This document shows, in pieces, positions 24,997 to 35,002 of a DNA stretch of 64,000 nucleotides (position 1 is its first letter; each line of letters starts with the position of its first letter). A program made the position numbers and the translations under genes. This stretch comes from Flavobacterium limnophilum. GTDB lineage: Bacteria > Bacteroidota > Bacteroidia > Flavobacteriales > Flavobacteriaceae. The notes under the pieces are model-generated. The model was not told where the DNA came from, searched no databases, and saw nothing but the letters and a program-made list of their open reading frames with translations. The DNA is taken from NCBI RefSeq assembly GCF_027111315.2, contig NZ_CP114289.2:2108001-2172000 (forward strand). Direction: 5' to 3'.

Positions 24997-25878
24997 TTAT
25001 TTCAAAATAAAACTTGTTTTAGAAACCAATTCGCTCTTGTCAAAAACATTCACGAAGTAAGCTCCTTTTGCAAAATCTTTTCCTGGCAAGTCTTGTGAAA
25101 CTTGAACCGTTTTGTTTTCATATATCACATCGGAAATAAAACTGTAAGTCAATGATTTATCTCCAAAACTTACCGTTTGTTTGTCACCAAGAACATTATT
25201 TTTACTGTCAATTACTTGAACATAGTAAGCTTTGTTCCCAGATTTTGCGATTTGGTTTTCTGCAATGGTGAAGCTAATTCTAAGGGTATTTGCTCTACCT
25301 GCTTTGTCCGTTTCAATTTGTTTTCCAGAACTTTTTACTTTAAAAGCGGAACCTTTTGTATTCAAAACAGTTAATTTTGAACCTTTTTCAACAGTTTTTG
25401 ACAATTCTTCGTTTTGACCTGTTAATGATTCAACATTCTTTTTAGTCTCTCCCAAAACAACTATAGTGCTGTCGCGTTGAGTGGTTAAAACCGTATTTTG
25501 TTTTTTCAAGGTTTCGTTTTCAGCCATTAAAGCCTTCATGTTGCTTTCCAGTTTGGCATATTGTGCTTTGTATTTCGACACATCGCCTTTTGACTTACTT
25601 ACATCATTCATTAAGTTGACTACTTTGTCTCTTTCCTTGATTAATTCATCAGACATAGATGTATTTTCGGCAATTGCTGCATCATAAGTAGCTTTCAACT
25701 CCTGTAAATCTTTCATTACCACATCTTTCTCGGATACAGTTTTAGTCAATTCAGTTTGCACTTCTTTTGCTTCGGACGTAATTTTATAAATATAAACTAA
25801 ACTTCCTACTAATAGGATTGCTAAAACGGCAATGATTACCTTTAGACTTGAACTTGAATTGTTTTGTTGTTCTTCCAT
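24997..25878 (-). CDS. membrane-anchored coiled-coil protein
   Basis: A 293-residue protein with one N-terminal membrane helix (residues 13-31, VIIAVLAILLVGSLVYIYK), a long Lys/Glu-rich coiled coil (about 35-165) and a C-terminal beta-rich domain (about 170-293). Bacteroidota databases sometimes give such proteins the misleading label chromosome partitioning protein; no ParA Walker motif is present. The N-in, C-out topology suggests an envelope role. It lies between convergent hutI and divergent hutG. Confidence 0.75.
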   Translation of the reverse strand: MEEQQNNSSSSLKVIIAVLAILLVGSLVYIYKITSEAKEVQTELTKTVSEKDVVMKDLQELKATYDAAIAENTSMSDELIKERDKVVNLMNDVSKSKGDVSKYKAQYAKLESNMKALMAENETLKKQNTVLTTQRDSTIVVLGETKKNVESLTGQNEELSKTVEKGSKLTVLNTKGSAFKVKSSGKQIETDKAGRANTLRISFTIAENQIAKSGNKAYYVQVIDSKNNVLGDKQTVSFGDKSLTYSFISDVIYENKTVQVSQDLPGKDFAKGAYFVNVFDKSELVSKTSFILK

Positions 25879-25898
25879 TTTTTAAATATTTTTTTATA

Positions 25899-25956
25899 CA
25901 AATTTAATAATATAATATGACGTATTAACGAATTTCGCACAATTATATTATATTTG
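25899..25956. promoter_or_regulatory. divergent promoters of hutG and the coiled-coil gene
   Basis: Two TAnnTTTG elements: TAAATTTG on the minus strand (25906-25899) and TATATTTG on the plus strand (25949-25956), each about 20 bp from its gene. The -33 boxes are poor. Confidence 0.45.
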
Positions 25957-25972
25957 AACATTATATTTTTTT

Positions 25973-27028
25973 ATGGAAAAACTGATCCTTTTTACGGTCA
26001 ATGACCTTGCAAAAGTAACCAACCACAGGAGTGGCGAAATAAAATTTGGAGAAAAGATGATGACTATTCCTAAAGGAATGGATCCAGCAGCATTTTTAAA
26101 AACCTCGGATGCAAAATACGTGTTGTTCGGAATACCCGAAGACATTGGCATTAGAGCAAATTATGGTAGACCTGGAGCGGCATCGGCTTGGAAAAGTGCC
26201 ATAGCCAGTATTGCCAATATCCAACACAATCGCTTTTGCAAAGGCAGTCAAATCCTTGTTTTGGGGCAATTGAACGTGAGCCAAGAAATGGAGGATGTCA
26301 AGGATTTGGATTTTAACCAATTTGACGATCGTGTCAAATTAAGCCAGTTGGTTGAAAAAATTGACAAAGATGTTTCCCATATCATTTTCAACATCATAAA
26401 ATCAGGTAAAATACCAATTGTTATTGGTGGTGGCCACAACAATGCCTACGGTAACATAAAAGGAACGGCTCTAGCGAAAGGAAAACCCGTAAATGCGATC
26501 AATTTTGATGCCCATTCCGATTTCAGGATTCTCGAAGGAAGACACAGCGGAAACGCTTTTTCGTATGCTTTTGAAGAAGGTTTTTTAAAAAAATATTTCA
26601 TCTTTGGATTACACGAAAATTATACTTCAAAAAGTGTTTTGGACATCATCAAAAAAACGGATGACCGTGTACGCTATGCCACCTATGACTCCATCAATAT
26701 AAGAAAAGAAAAAGATTTTTGCCAAGAACTCGTCCAGGCGGCAGAATTCATCCAAACAGATTGTTATGGAATTGAAATCGATCTTGATGCCATTCCAAAT
26801 ATTCCCTGTAGTGCCATGACTTTGAGCGGTTTTTCGATTGAAGAATTGAGACAGTTTGTTTCTTTTTTCGGAAAAAGCAAAAGAGCAGCCTATCTCCATA
26901 TTTGCGAAGGAGCTCCCGATTTGGGCGAGGAAAAAAATGGTCATTTAATTGGAAAACTTATAGGCTATTTGGTAACCGATTTCATTAAAGCTAATAACAG
27001 TTTGGAAAAAATTATTCCTGTCGTTTAA
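25973..27028 (+). CDS. hutG: formimidoylglutamase (arginase family)
   Basis: A 351-residue manganese hydrolase of the ureohydrolase fold, inferred to release formamide and glutamate from formimidoylglutamate at the end of histidine catabolism. Metal ligands are visible: GGGHNNAYG, FDAHSDFR (DxHxD) and EIDLDAIPN (DxD). The first 60 residues form an N-terminal extension typical of Bacteroidota members. HutG is assigned over arginase from the neighbouring hutI; the family alone would also allow arginase or agmatinase activity. Confidence 0.88.
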   Translation: MEKLILFTVNDLAKVTNHRSGEIKFGEKMMTIPKGMDPAAFLKTSDAKYVLFGIPEDIGIRANYGRPGAASAWKSAIASIANIQHNRFCKGSQILVLGQLNVSQEMEDVKDLDFNQFDDRVKLSQLVEKIDKDVSHIIFNIIKSGKIPIVIGGGHNNAYGNIKGTALAKGKPVNAINFDAHSDFRILEGRHSGNAFSYAFEEGFLKKYFIFGLHENYTSKSVLDIIKKTDDRVRYATYDSINIRKEKDFCQELVQAAEFIQTDCYGIEIDLDAIPNIPCSAMTLSGFSIEELRQFVSFFGKSKRAAYLHICEGAPDLGEEKNGHLIGKLIGYLVTDFIKANNSLEKIIPVV

Positions 27029-27108
27029 AAAAAATTTTTTTTTTACTTCAAAAAACACAAAAGCACTGCTTAAATTCGTTTTTAATGAGGGCATAAACAG
27101 TGAGCTAA

Positions 27109-27138
27109 TTTCCATCCAAAATATTAATCCTATCTTTG
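27109..27138 (+). promoter_or_regulatory. rhlE promoter
   Basis: TATCTTTG (27131-27138) fits TAnnTTTG exactly, and TTT (27109-27111) lies 19 bases upstream as a weak -33 box. The leader is about 40 nt. Confidence 0.6.
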
Positions 27139-27183
27139 CGCAACTGTACCTGTACTTATTACAGGATATTTAACACGCTAAAT

Positions 27184-28443
27184 ATGTTATTCGAAGATTT
27201 ATCACTTTCAAAAAGTATACAAAAAGCCGTATTTGAAGAAGGCTATACCGAACCCACTCCCATTCAAGAACAATCCATTCCGCTAGTTTTGGCCGGAAGA
27301 GATTTAATAGGTTGCGCACAAACCGGTACCGGAAAAACGGCGGCATTTGCCATTCCAATCATACATCAATTGCACCGAATCGTGGGTTCGTCCAAAAAAG
27401 CCAAAGAAATTCGTGCCTTAATAGTAACTCCCACGAGAGAATTAGCCGTACAAATTGGCCAAAGTTTTGATACTTACGGCAAATATACCAACTTGGTTCA
27501 ACTGACCATTTTCGGTGGAGTTTCGCAAGTTCCACAAGTGGAGGCCTTGCGAAAAGGAGTTGACGTGCTTGTGGCCACGCCGGGAAGATTATTGGATTTG
27601 CACAAACAGGGATTCATCGACTTAGACAGCCTACACACCTTGGTTCTTGACGAAGCAGACCAAATGCTGGATATGGGGTTCATAAACGACGTCAAAAAAA
27701 TAGTAAAGCTTACGCCAAAAAACAGGCAAACCTTGTTGTTTTCGGCCACAATGCCGATTGCCATTCGAGAATTAGCCGAAATGTTCTTGAAAGATCCGGC
27801 AAAAGTGGAAGTTTCTCCTGTATCATCTACAGCCGAAAATGTGGAACAACGCGTTTACTTTGTCGAAAAAGGCGAAAAAAGAAACCTCTTGTACCATTTG
27901 ATAAAAAACGAAAATCTATCGGATGTGTTGGTTTTCTCTAGAACCAAACACGGAGCCGACAATGTGGTAAAAGCCTTGCGCAAAAAAGACATTCCAGCCG
28001 AAGCCATTCACGGCGACAAATCACAAAATGCCAGACAACGCGTTTTGGACGCCTTCAAAAATAAAGAAGTTGGTGTTTTGGTAGCGACCGACATCGCGGC
28101 ACGTGGCATCGATATTGACCAATTGCCATTTGTCATCAATTTTGATTTACCCAATATTCCCGAAACCTACGTTCACCGAATTGGTAGAACTGGTCGTGCA
28201 GGAAATGAAGGAGTTGCCATTTCTTTTTGTGGCAAAGATGAACATCAATATTGGAAAGACATCCAGAAACTAATTAAAGTAGACGTGAAAATCGTAAGTG
28301 ACCATCCTTATCCTTGGCATTCCGGAAATCCGGAAACAGCTCCAGGAGGATCTACAAAACCAAATAATTCAAACCGCAGTGGTGGAGCGCATAAATCAAG
28401 AAAATCAAGCGCTTCAAAACAAAATAAAAAACGCTGGTATTAA
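27184..28443 (+). CDS. rhlE: DEAD-box RNA helicase, RhlE-like
   Basis: A 419-residue ATP-dependent RNA helicase. The start at 27184 is chosen over the upstream ATG because family members begin just before the FxDLSLSKSIQKA region. Motifs in order: Q motif TPIQEQSI, AQTGTGKT (Walker A, residues 45-52), PTRELA, TPGRLLDL, DEAD, SAT, VLVATDIAARGID and HRIGRTGRAG. The tail is short, Ser/Asn/Gly-rich and basic, as in RhlE-type helicases. It probably acts in ribosome assembly, mRNA turnover or cold adaptation. A terminator follows about 30 bp after the stop. Confidence 0.95.
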   Translation: MLFEDLSLSKSIQKAVFEEGYTEPTPIQEQSIPLVLAGRDLIGCAQTGTGKTAAFAIPIIHQLHRIVGSSKKAKEIRALIVTPTRELAVQIGQSFDTYGKYTNLVQLTIFGGVSQVPQVEALRKGVDVLVATPGRLLDLHKQGFIDLDSLHTLVLDEADQMLDMGFINDVKKIVKLTPKNRQTLLFSATMPIAIRELAEMFLKDPAKVEVSPVSSTAENVEQRVYFVEKGEKRNLLYHLIKNENLSDVLVFSRTKHGADNVVKALRKKDIPAEAIHGDKSQNARQRVLDAFKNKEVGVLVATDIAARGIDIDQLPFVINFDLPNIPETYVHRIGRTGRAGNEGVAISFCGKDEHQYWKDIQKLIKVDVKIVSDHPYPWHSGNPETAPGGSTKPNNSNRSGGAHKSRKSSASKQNKKRWY

Positions 28444-28473
28444 TTGCGGAATCTATAACTTGACTGCATCACT

Positions 28474-28510
28474 AAAAACACCTTTCAGGAATAATGAAAG
28501 GTGTTTTTTT
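28474..28510 (+). terminator. terminator after rhlE
   Basis: AAAACACCTTTCA pairs with TGAAAGGTGTTTT, followed by a T run. Confidence 0.88.
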
Positions 28511-28633
28511 TATTAATAAGTTTCTTATTATCAACGCTTTACGTGTTAATTATTTGTTATATTGATTTTATTATAAAGCCGTTTTGGCTAACTTTATGAA
28601 AGTAAATTATAAACATTTAAAAACATTAAAATT

Positions 28634-29098
28634 ATGGAAACATTAGTAAGAGCCGGATTATTTCCGACATTGGCAAACAAAACAGTTAACAACTTTTTTG
28701 ATGATTTTATTACAAGAGATTTATTTGATTGGACAGATAAAAATTTTGCTGCATTGGGCAGTAATTTACCATCTGTGAATTTAAAAGAAACAGATACCAA
28801 CATTGAAGTGGAATTGGCAGCTCCAGGAATGAAAAGAGAAGATTTCAAAGTTGAAATTGACAATGATGTATTAATGATTTCTTCAGAAAAAGAAGAAGAA
28901 AAAGAAGAGGTAAGAAAAAAAGACAACTACATCAGAAAAGAATTCAATTACCAATCTTTTAGCAGGACTTTTACTTTACCAGAAACAGCCAATGAAAACA
29001 AAATTGAAGCCAACTACAAAGATGGTATTCTTCACGTTGTCATTGGAAAAAAAGAAGGTGCCAAAAAAAGGACACTAAAAACCATTCCTATTAAATAA
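28634..29098 (+). CDS. Hsp20/alpha-crystallin small heat-shock protein
   Basis: A 154-residue small heat-shock protein that holds unfolding proteins. The alpha-crystallin domain runs from about residue 42 (LPSVNLKETDTNIEVELAAPG) through FKVEIDNDVLMISSEKEEE to the C-terminal motif KRTLKTIPIK, which carries the conserved I-x-I-type tail. All core strands are present. A second, decayed copy with the same leader (ATTAAAATTATGGAAAC) follows at 29402, so this is a tandem duplication. Heat induction is likely from the family but no specific site was recognised. Confidence 0.95.
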   Translation: METLVRAGLFPTLANKTVNNFFDDFITRDLFDWTDKNFAALGSNLPSVNLKETDTNIEVELAAPGMKREDFKVEIDNDVLMISSEKEEEKEEVRKKDNYIRKEFNYQSFSRTFTLPETANENKIEANYKDGILHVVIGKKEGAKKRTLKTIPIK

Positions 29099-29133
29099 AA
29101 GTTCTTTTTTTTTTATACTTTCTGACAAAAATA

Positions 29134-29282
29134 TAACCATTTGATTCAAGAAATGTTTCAAATGGTTTTATTGTATCGATAAAAGTTTAATAAGTTAAAA
29201 GACTGACCCCAATTACCCAATTATTTCGGGATTACACAACCTAAAAGCCTTTTTAGAAAAAAAACTAAAAAGGCTTTTTTTT
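29134..29282. terminator. two hairpins after hsp20
   Basis: A stem AACCATTTGA/TCAAATGGTT (29134-29166), then a stronger terminator AAAAGCCTTTTTAG/CTAAAAAGGCTTTT (29243-29282) with a T run. The first stem recurs after the decayed copy at 29815. Confidence 0.75.
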
Positions 29283-29401
29283 ACACAACTTTCTAATTAT
29301 CAAATATTTAAAACGTTAATAATTTGTTAATTTTATTTTCAAATATCTTTTTTTACTAAATTAGTAGAACTAAAATTAACAATTAAAAAACATTTAAAAT
29401 T

Positions 29402-29791
29402 ATGGAAACTTTAATTAAAAGAAAGGGGTTATTTCCGTCAATGTCACGAAAAACAGTTGACAGGTTTTTTGATGATTTTATTACAAGAGATTTATCTGAT
29501 TGGACAGATGAAGTTTTTGGAGAAGCAAGCGGTAAACTACCATCAGCAAATTTACAAGAAACTGATACCAACATTGAAGTTGAATTGGCAGCTCCAGGAA
29601 TGAAAAGAAAAAATATTAAAGAAGAAATTGACGATGATCCACTAATTATTTTTTCAAAAAAAAAGGAAAACAGAACAGAAGACAGTCCCGTTAAATTCCA
29701 ATTTAATTACCGATCTTTTTGCAGATTGCCAAACTTTTAGTTATCCATAAAAGTAAATAAAAAAAGGGCAAAGACGATTCCCTTCAAATAA
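29402..29791 (+). pseudogene. decayed tandem copy of Hsp20
   Basis: Over the first 100 codons it closely follows the intact gene at 28634 (LFPSMSRKTVDRFFDDFITRD, TNIEVELAAPGMKRK). It then deviates (IKEEIDDDPLIIFSKKKEN) and stops after RLPNF. The expected C-terminus survives in another frame as KRAKTIPFK ending at the TAA at 29789-29791, so about 25 codons and the reading frame were lost. A charged tract replaces the strand that binds partners, and the product would lack the C-terminal motif. Probably non-functional, though a truncated chaperone cannot be excluded. Confidence 0.85.
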
Positions 29792-29814
29792 AAATTTCGT
29801 TTTTAACCGATTTT

Positions 29815-29860
29815 AAAAAAACCATTTGAACCTATAAACAGTTTCAAATGGTTTTTTTTT
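29815..29860. terminator. bidirectional terminator
   Basis: AACCATTTGAA pairs with TTTCAAATGGTT, with A and T runs on its two sides, between the hsp20 relic and the hybrid kinase. Confidence 0.85.
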
Positions 29861-29903
29861 AAAATTCTATTTTAGTTTTTGTTTAATCATAAAAAAACCG
29901 GAA

Positions 29904-32111
29904 TTAACCAGCGTTTCTTGTTTTATTGATTTGATCATTTATTATCTTGAATAATTTCAATGGTTCAAAAGGTTTTACCATTATGTCATTCATTCCTGCA
30001 GAAATAACTTCTTCTATTATCTCATCTTTTGCAAAAGCGGTCAGCGCAATTATAGGTGTTTTTATTCCTTTGAGACGAATTTTTCTGGTTGTTTCAAAAC
30101 CATTCATCAAGGGCATGTTTATATCCATCAAAACGACGTCAAACACTTCTTTGCCTAATATTTCCATAGCCTGGAATCCATCATCAACCATAATGCAACT
30201 ACAATTATTTTTTTCAATAATTCTTTTCGTTATCGTTTGGTTAATCTTGTTGTCTTCTACGACCAATATTTTAAATATCTGGCTCGAACTCAAATCAACC
30301 TTTATATTGTTGATTATTTCTTTGGTTTTGACTGGATCATGGTCGAATGCTATCGTGAATTTGAATGTAGTTCCCACACCCACCTTGCTTTCAAGTGTAA
30401 TATAACTATTAAACAAGGTCAATAATCGTTTCACGATGGCCAATCCTAGCCCCGTTCCTTGATAATCGTTGTCATTTCTTCCAACTTGCACAAATTTTTC
30501 AAAAATTTTATCTTGATCAACAGTGGCGATTCCGATTCCGTTATCTTCAATTTTAAATTCGATATAATGGGATTTGTTTTTAACTTCAACTAAATTGGCC
30601 GTGATAATTACTTTCCCATTTTTTGTGAATTTTAGTGCATTACCAACTAAATTCATTAGTATTTGGGAAAGTCTTAATTTATCTCCAATCAAATATTCTG
30701 GAATATTCGGGTCTACTTTTACTGCTATTTTATCATTATTATTTTGCGCAATGAAAGAGAGCGATTTTTTAATCATGTTAATCTCGTCCGATACATTGAA
30801 AGCCAGATTTTCTAAAACAATCCTGTTTTCTTCTATTTTATTAATATGAAGAATATCATTGACTAGCGATAATAAATATCTTGCCGAAAATTTTAGTGAA
30901 CTTAAATGAGGACTGTTGGCCAGTTCTTTGTGTTCGTCCAAAAGCATGTTGGTGATGCCGATTACGCCATATAATGGAGTTCTCAATTCATGGCTCATTG
31001 TAGAAACAAATTGTGTTTTCAATAACGAGGCCTCCTCGGCCTTTTCTTTGGCAATCAGCAATTCTTGATTGGCAAGGGTAAGTTCTTTATTGGCTTTTTT
31101 CTTGAACTTGTAATTTTTGTACAAAGAATAAAGCAACAACAGCAATACATTCAACGCCAAGATAAAAAGTACCACTATAATTCTGGATTTTTTTAAACTT
31201 TGGGCTTGCAAATTTTTCTCAATTTCAATTTTATCCACCTCCCGTTTGTATTCATCCAATTCAAGATGTACTCCTGCAATATCAGCCTTGTTTATCTTTT
31301 CGTCATTATATAAATGTTCGGTGATTTTATTGTAGAGATCCAAATTTTCATAAGCTTTTTTATAGTCCTTATTTTTTAACAAGAATTTCGAATACTCTTG
31401 ATGGGAATAGGACAAATCAGATTTTTGATCACCACTTTTCCCTAATGCTATGGCTTTCAAGAAATAAGATTCGGCTTTCGGGTTTTCACCTTTGTGGCCA
31501 TAATACATTCCGTTGAGCATGTTTTGGATAACATTCGTGGATTCGGCTCCAAATTTTGCGTTATATTTATTAAGAAATTCTAAATAGGGATACCCTTTTT
31601 CAAATTGTCCAATATCAAAATAAGCCCAGGCAATATTTAATTTTGTAAAAACAATCTGACTGGTATCGGCATCCTTTTGACTGTATTCAAGAGATTTTTT
31701 ATAATAATTGATTCCTTTGGTGTATTGTTTTTTTTCAAAGCAATACACATTGCCCAAATTATTGTTTATAAAGTTTTTTATGGAATTATTGTTGGTCTTG
31801 TTGGCATGGGACAAACCTTTATTGTAATAAAAAATGGCCTTGTCATATTCGGAAATTTGATCAAGATTTGCGGCAATTGTGTTATAGGAAACCGCTATGA
31901 GGTAATTGTCTCCAATTTTGGTTGCATAATGCAGAACCTGCCTTGATGTTGAGATTGATTCTTCAAAATCGGCATTATTCAAGTCGGCTACCGCCTTTTT
32001 TGCCAATTTCTTGATTTCTGCTTTAGAGGGTGTTTTTGTTTGTGCAAATGAATAATTACTGAAAGAGTTCAGCAAAAGGAATAACAAAATAAAAATTTTC
32101 ATTTGAAACAT
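29904..32111 (-). CDS. TPR-containing hybrid histidine kinase
   Basis: A 735-residue sensor. Signal peptide to about residue 24 (YSFAQ), then a periplasmic TPR-like solenoid (about 30-260, e.g. YDKAIFYYNKGLSHA, YTKGINYYKKSLEYS), a coiled segment, one membrane helix (about 311-330), HisKA with SHELRTPL (His374), an ATPase domain (N-box Asn491, DNGIGI, GTGLGLAIV) and a C-terminal receiver (LMDINMP, Asp663; KPF, Lys713). Such proteins sense through the TPR part and often use a separate phosphotransfer and output partner. No other two-component gene is adjacent. The stimulus is unknown. Confidence 0.93.
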   Translation of the reverse strand: MFQMKIFILLFLLLNSFSNYSFAQTKTPSKAEIKKLAKKAVADLNNADFEESISTSRQVLHYATKIGDNYLIAVSYNTIAANLDQISEYDKAIFYYNKGLSHANKTNNNSIKNFINNNLGNVYCFEKKQYTKGINYYKKSLEYSQKDADTSQIVFTKLNIAWAYFDIGQFEKGYPYLEFLNKYNAKFGAESTNVIQNMLNGMYYGHKGENPKAESYFLKAIALGKSGDQKSDLSYSHQEYSKFLLKNKDYKKAYENLDLYNKITEHLYNDEKINKADIAGVHLELDEYKREVDKIEIEKNLQAQSLKKSRIIVVLFILALNVLLLLLYSLYKNYKFKKKANKELTLANQELLIAKEKAEEASLLKTQFVSTMSHELRTPLYGVIGITNMLLDEHKELANSPHLSSLKFSARYLLSLVNDILHINKIEENRIVLENLAFNVSDEINMIKKSLSFIAQNNNDKIAVKVDPNIPEYLIGDKLRLSQILMNLVGNALKFTKNGKVIITANLVEVKNKSHYIEFKIEDNGIGIATVDQDKIFEKFVQVGRNDNDYQGTGLGLAIVKRLLTLFNSYITLESKVGVGTTFKFTIAFDHDPVKTKEIINNIKVDLSSSQIFKILVVEDNKINQTITKRIIEKNNCSCIMVDDGFQAMEILGKEVFDVVLMDINMPLMNGFETTRKIRLKGIKTPIIALTAFAKDEIIEEVISAGMNDIMVKPFEPLKLFKIINDQINKTRNAG

Positions 32112-32228
32112 AGCTTATTTAATCTCATTTCAAATATACATTTTTAAATACACATAAAACCACATAAGAAAATATTTATATAAACTATTTAATACTATAA
32201 AGTAATCGAAATATCCTGAAAGCCGAAC

Positions 32229-33491
32229 CTAATCCTTGTCACCAGCCTCCCATTTACCCACAACCGAAGTTGCCAAAGCATTACCCAAAACATTAGTCGC
32301 ACTTCTAAACATGTCACAGAAATGGTCGATTGGAAGAATCAAGGCAATTCCTTCTATTGGAATTTTAAACATACCGCAAGTGGCCGCAACAATTACCAAA
32401 CTGGCTCTTGGAACTCCTGCAATTCCTTTACTGGTAAGCATCAAGACTAAAAGCATCGTCATTTGAGTACCCAAATCCAAATGTATTCCATAAGCTTGAG
32501 CAATGAACAAACTAGCAAAAGTCATATACATCATACTTCCATCAAGATTGAATGAATATCCCAAAGGCAACATAAAAGCAACAATTTTATCTTTTATCCC
32601 AAAACGTTCTAATTCCTCCGTTAGTTTTGGAAAAACTGCTTCGCTACTGGTTGTGCTAAAGGCAATAATTAATGGCCCAACGATATGATTTAATAGCGTT
32701 TTCATTCTTTTACCAAGAAAAACAAACCCAACGGCTAGTAAAAAAATCCATAAAGAACCAATTCCCACCAAAAATGATCCAAAAAATTTGATATAGGTAA
32801 AGACCAATTCATTCAGGTCTTTTATCGCAAATACACCTGCAATCGCACCAAAAACCCCCATTGGAGCAAACTTCATTACATAATTTACCATTTTAAGCAC
32901 AATATGAGATAAAACTTCAATGAAATTAGTGACAGGTTTTGCATAATTCCCAATAGAAGCAGCCGCTAAACCAAAAAAGATGGAAAAAATTACAATTTGA
33001 ATGATTTCATTATTCGCCATAGCTTCAACAATGCTTTTGGGAATAATGTGTTCTATAAAATTTTGGGCCGAAAAACTTTGAGTATTTGCAGTCACTTCTG
33101 TAGCGGCAGACAAATCGATATTAGATAAATTAAGTCCAACTCCAGGTTGCAAGATGTTAACCCAAAACAATCCTATCATAAGTGATATAAATGAAGCACT
33201 GAAAAACCAACCTAATGCCATTCCCCCTACTCTTCCTACGGTTTTAATATCTCCCAACTTGGCAATACCAGGCACTAAAGTACTAAACACTAATATCGCA
33301 ATTATCATTTGCACTAAACGAATAAAAACGGTTGCCAGAATTTTGATTTTATCACTAAATTCTTTGGCAAAAGCCACATCGTAATTATTATGAATATAAA
33401 TACCCAAGAATGCTCCTAAAAGCATTGCAATAACAATTTGAACAGTGAGATTCCCTAATAAGGATGTTTTTGGTGTTTCGGTTGGCGTCAT
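32229..33491 (-). CDS. dicarboxylate/amino acid:cation symporter
   Basis: A 420-residue DAACS-family permease (GltP/DctA-like) with eight membrane helices and two re-entrant loops. Signature parts: STTSSEAVFP (HP1), SFNLDGSMMY (helix 7), GIAGVPRASLV (HP2) and DHFCDMFRSATNVLGNA (helix 8), which hold the sodium and substrate sites. It imports glutamate, aspartate or C4-dicarboxylates with Na+ or H+; the substrate is not decided. It sits alone between the hybrid kinase and aroC. Confidence 0.94.
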   Translation of the reverse strand: MTPTETPKTSLLGNLTVQIVIAMLLGAFLGIYIHNNYDVAFAKEFSDKIKILATVFIRLVQMIIAILVFSTLVPGIAKLGDIKTVGRVGGMALGWFFSASFISLMIGLFWVNILQPGVGLNLSNIDLSAATEVTANTQSFSAQNFIEHIIPKSIVEAMANNEIIQIVIFSIFFGLAAASIGNYAKPVTNFIEVLSHIVLKMVNYVMKFAPMGVFGAIAGVFAIKDLNELVFTYIKFFGSFLVGIGSLWIFLLAVGFVFLGKRMKTLLNHIVGPLIIAFSTTSSEAVFPKLTEELERFGIKDKIVAFMLPLGYSFNLDGSMMYMTFASLFIAQAYGIHLDLGTQMTMLLVLMLTSKGIAGVPRASLVIVAATCGMFKIPIEGIALILPIDHFCDMFRSATNVLGNALATSVVGKWEAGDKD

Positions 33492-33528
33492 TTTTTAAGC
33501 TTTAACGTTAAAATCTGGATAAAAGATA

Positions 33529-33568
33529 CAAAAAAAAGGTGAGCATAATAAAAATACTACTTCACCTC
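33529..33568 (-). terminator. terminator of aroC
   Basis: AGGTGAA pairs with CTCACCT over a long A/T-rich loop; a T run follows on the minus strand. Confidence 0.65.
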
Positions 33569-33628
33569 TTTATAATTATTATATTGTCATAAAACCAATA
33601 TGATTATTTTGATAAAACAATTTAAATC

Positions 33629-34690
33629 TTATTTATATGTTTTGTTTATCAAATAAAAATCGGCAAGAACGATGGCCGCCATTGCTTCGACAATGGGAAC
33701 GGCACGGGGAACAACACAGGGATCGTGACGACCTTTTCCGGTCATCTCGGTAATATTTCCTTTATTGTCCAATGATTCTTGTTTTTGCATAATGGTGGCA
33801 ACAGGTTTGAAAGCCACACGGAAATAAATATCCATCCCGTTGCTGATGCCTCCCTGGATTCCTCCGGAAAGATTCGTTCTGGTGGTTCCGTCGGGATTGT
33901 ATAAGTCGTTGTGCTCGCTTCCTTTCATTTTGGAGCCACAAAATCCGCTTCCAAATTCAAATCCTTTTACGGCATTTATCGAAAGCATGGCTTTACCCAA
34001 TTCGGCGTGCAATTTGTCGAAAACGGGTTCACCCAAACCAATCGGCACGTTTTGGATTACGCAAGTCACGGTTCCGCCTACGGTGTCTCCGTCTTTTTTA
34101 ATCTGTTTGATATACTCTTCCATTTCGGCAGCCATTTTTTCATCTGGACAACGAACCGGGTTGCTTTCTATTTTTGAAAAATCCAAATCCTGGTATGGTT
34201 TTTCCAAATAAAGTGGTCCCACGGAAGAAACGTAAGCATTGATTTTTATTTCCGGCAACATTTGTTTGGCAATGGCACCGGCCACTACCCTGCTGGCCGT
34301 TTCGCGGGCAGAACTTCTTCCACCGCCGCGATAATCGCGAACGCCGTATTTTTTTTCATACACGTAATCGGCATGACTGGGTCTGTAATTGTCTTTTATA
34401 TGCGAGTAATCGTCTGATTTTTGATTGGTATTCGGAATAATGAAACCTATTGGAGTTCCCGTGGTTTTGCCTTCAAAAATTCCGGACAGAAATTGAACGT
34501 CGTCCGGTTCTTTTCGTTGGGTCACGATTTTGGATTGTCCCGGTTTTCTTCTTGACATTTCCAACTGAATGGCTTCCATATCCAAGGCAATTCCAGAAGG
34601 ACAGCCGTCAATTATGCCGCCTAAAGCTTCTCCGTGTGATTCTCCAAAAGTGGTTATTCTAAATAGTGTTCCGTAGCTATTTCCTGCCAT
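33629..34690 (-). CDS. aroC: chorismate synthase
   Basis: A 353-residue enzyme, the last step of the shikimate pathway, converting EPSP to chorismate with reduced flavin. It starts [33 protein letters not shown], with GESHG in the active site, and carries [31 protein letters not shown] and FEFGSGF, the family signatures. Length is normal. It stands alone upstream of a long non-coding gap. The start ATG at 34690 is the only candidate consistent with the family. Confidence 0.97.
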   Translation of the reverse strand: MAGNSYGTLFRITTFGESHGEALGGIIDGCPSGIALDMEAIQLEMSRRKPGQSKIVTQRKEPDDVQFLSGIFEGKTTGTPIGFIIPNTNQKSDDYSHIKDNYRPSHADYVYEKKYGVRDYRGGGRSSARETASRVVAGAIAKQMLPEIKINAYVSSVGPLYLEKPYQDLDFSKIESNPVRCPDEKMAAEMEEYIKQIKKDGDTVGGTVTCVIQNVPIGLGEPVFDKLHAELGKAMLSINAVKGFEFGSGFCGSKMKGSEHNDLYNPDGTTRTNLSGGIQGGISNGMDIYFRVAFKPVATIMQKQESLDNKGNITEMTGKGRHDPCVVPRAVPIVEAMAAIVLADFYLINKTYK

Positions 34691-35002
34691 TATAATTAGT
34701 TTTCAACAAAAGTACTATTTTAGATTAAAGTTTAAAAGTTTATCCCGTGATTTCAGGATAAAGTTTTAAAAGCTATTCCATTTGTATTGGAATTTGAAAA
34801 TTAAGTTGCTTTAAGCAAGGACTCGTTTTGGCACTAAAGTAATTTCGCATATTCTGTTTTTGGCTAAATTTTTCCAAATTAAAACCAACTTGATAATCAA
34901 TGTTTTCGAAAAAAAATGTGGCAATTATGAAACTTTTTTCAATTATTCTATAATTTTTTCGTCCAATATTAGTTTCACCTTTGTAAAAATTAAAAACCAA
35001 TT
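34691..35002. other. non-coding gap with hairpin
   Basis: Contains an inverted repeat TTTATCC(CGTGATTTCA)GGATAAA within 34737-34768, about 50 bp upstream of aroC, possibly regulatory. No gene with support. Confidence 0.4.

Noticed and set aside
34773..35000. 75-residue minus-strand frame
   Set aside because: No domain and no conserved start; the gap is better described as regulatory or empty.
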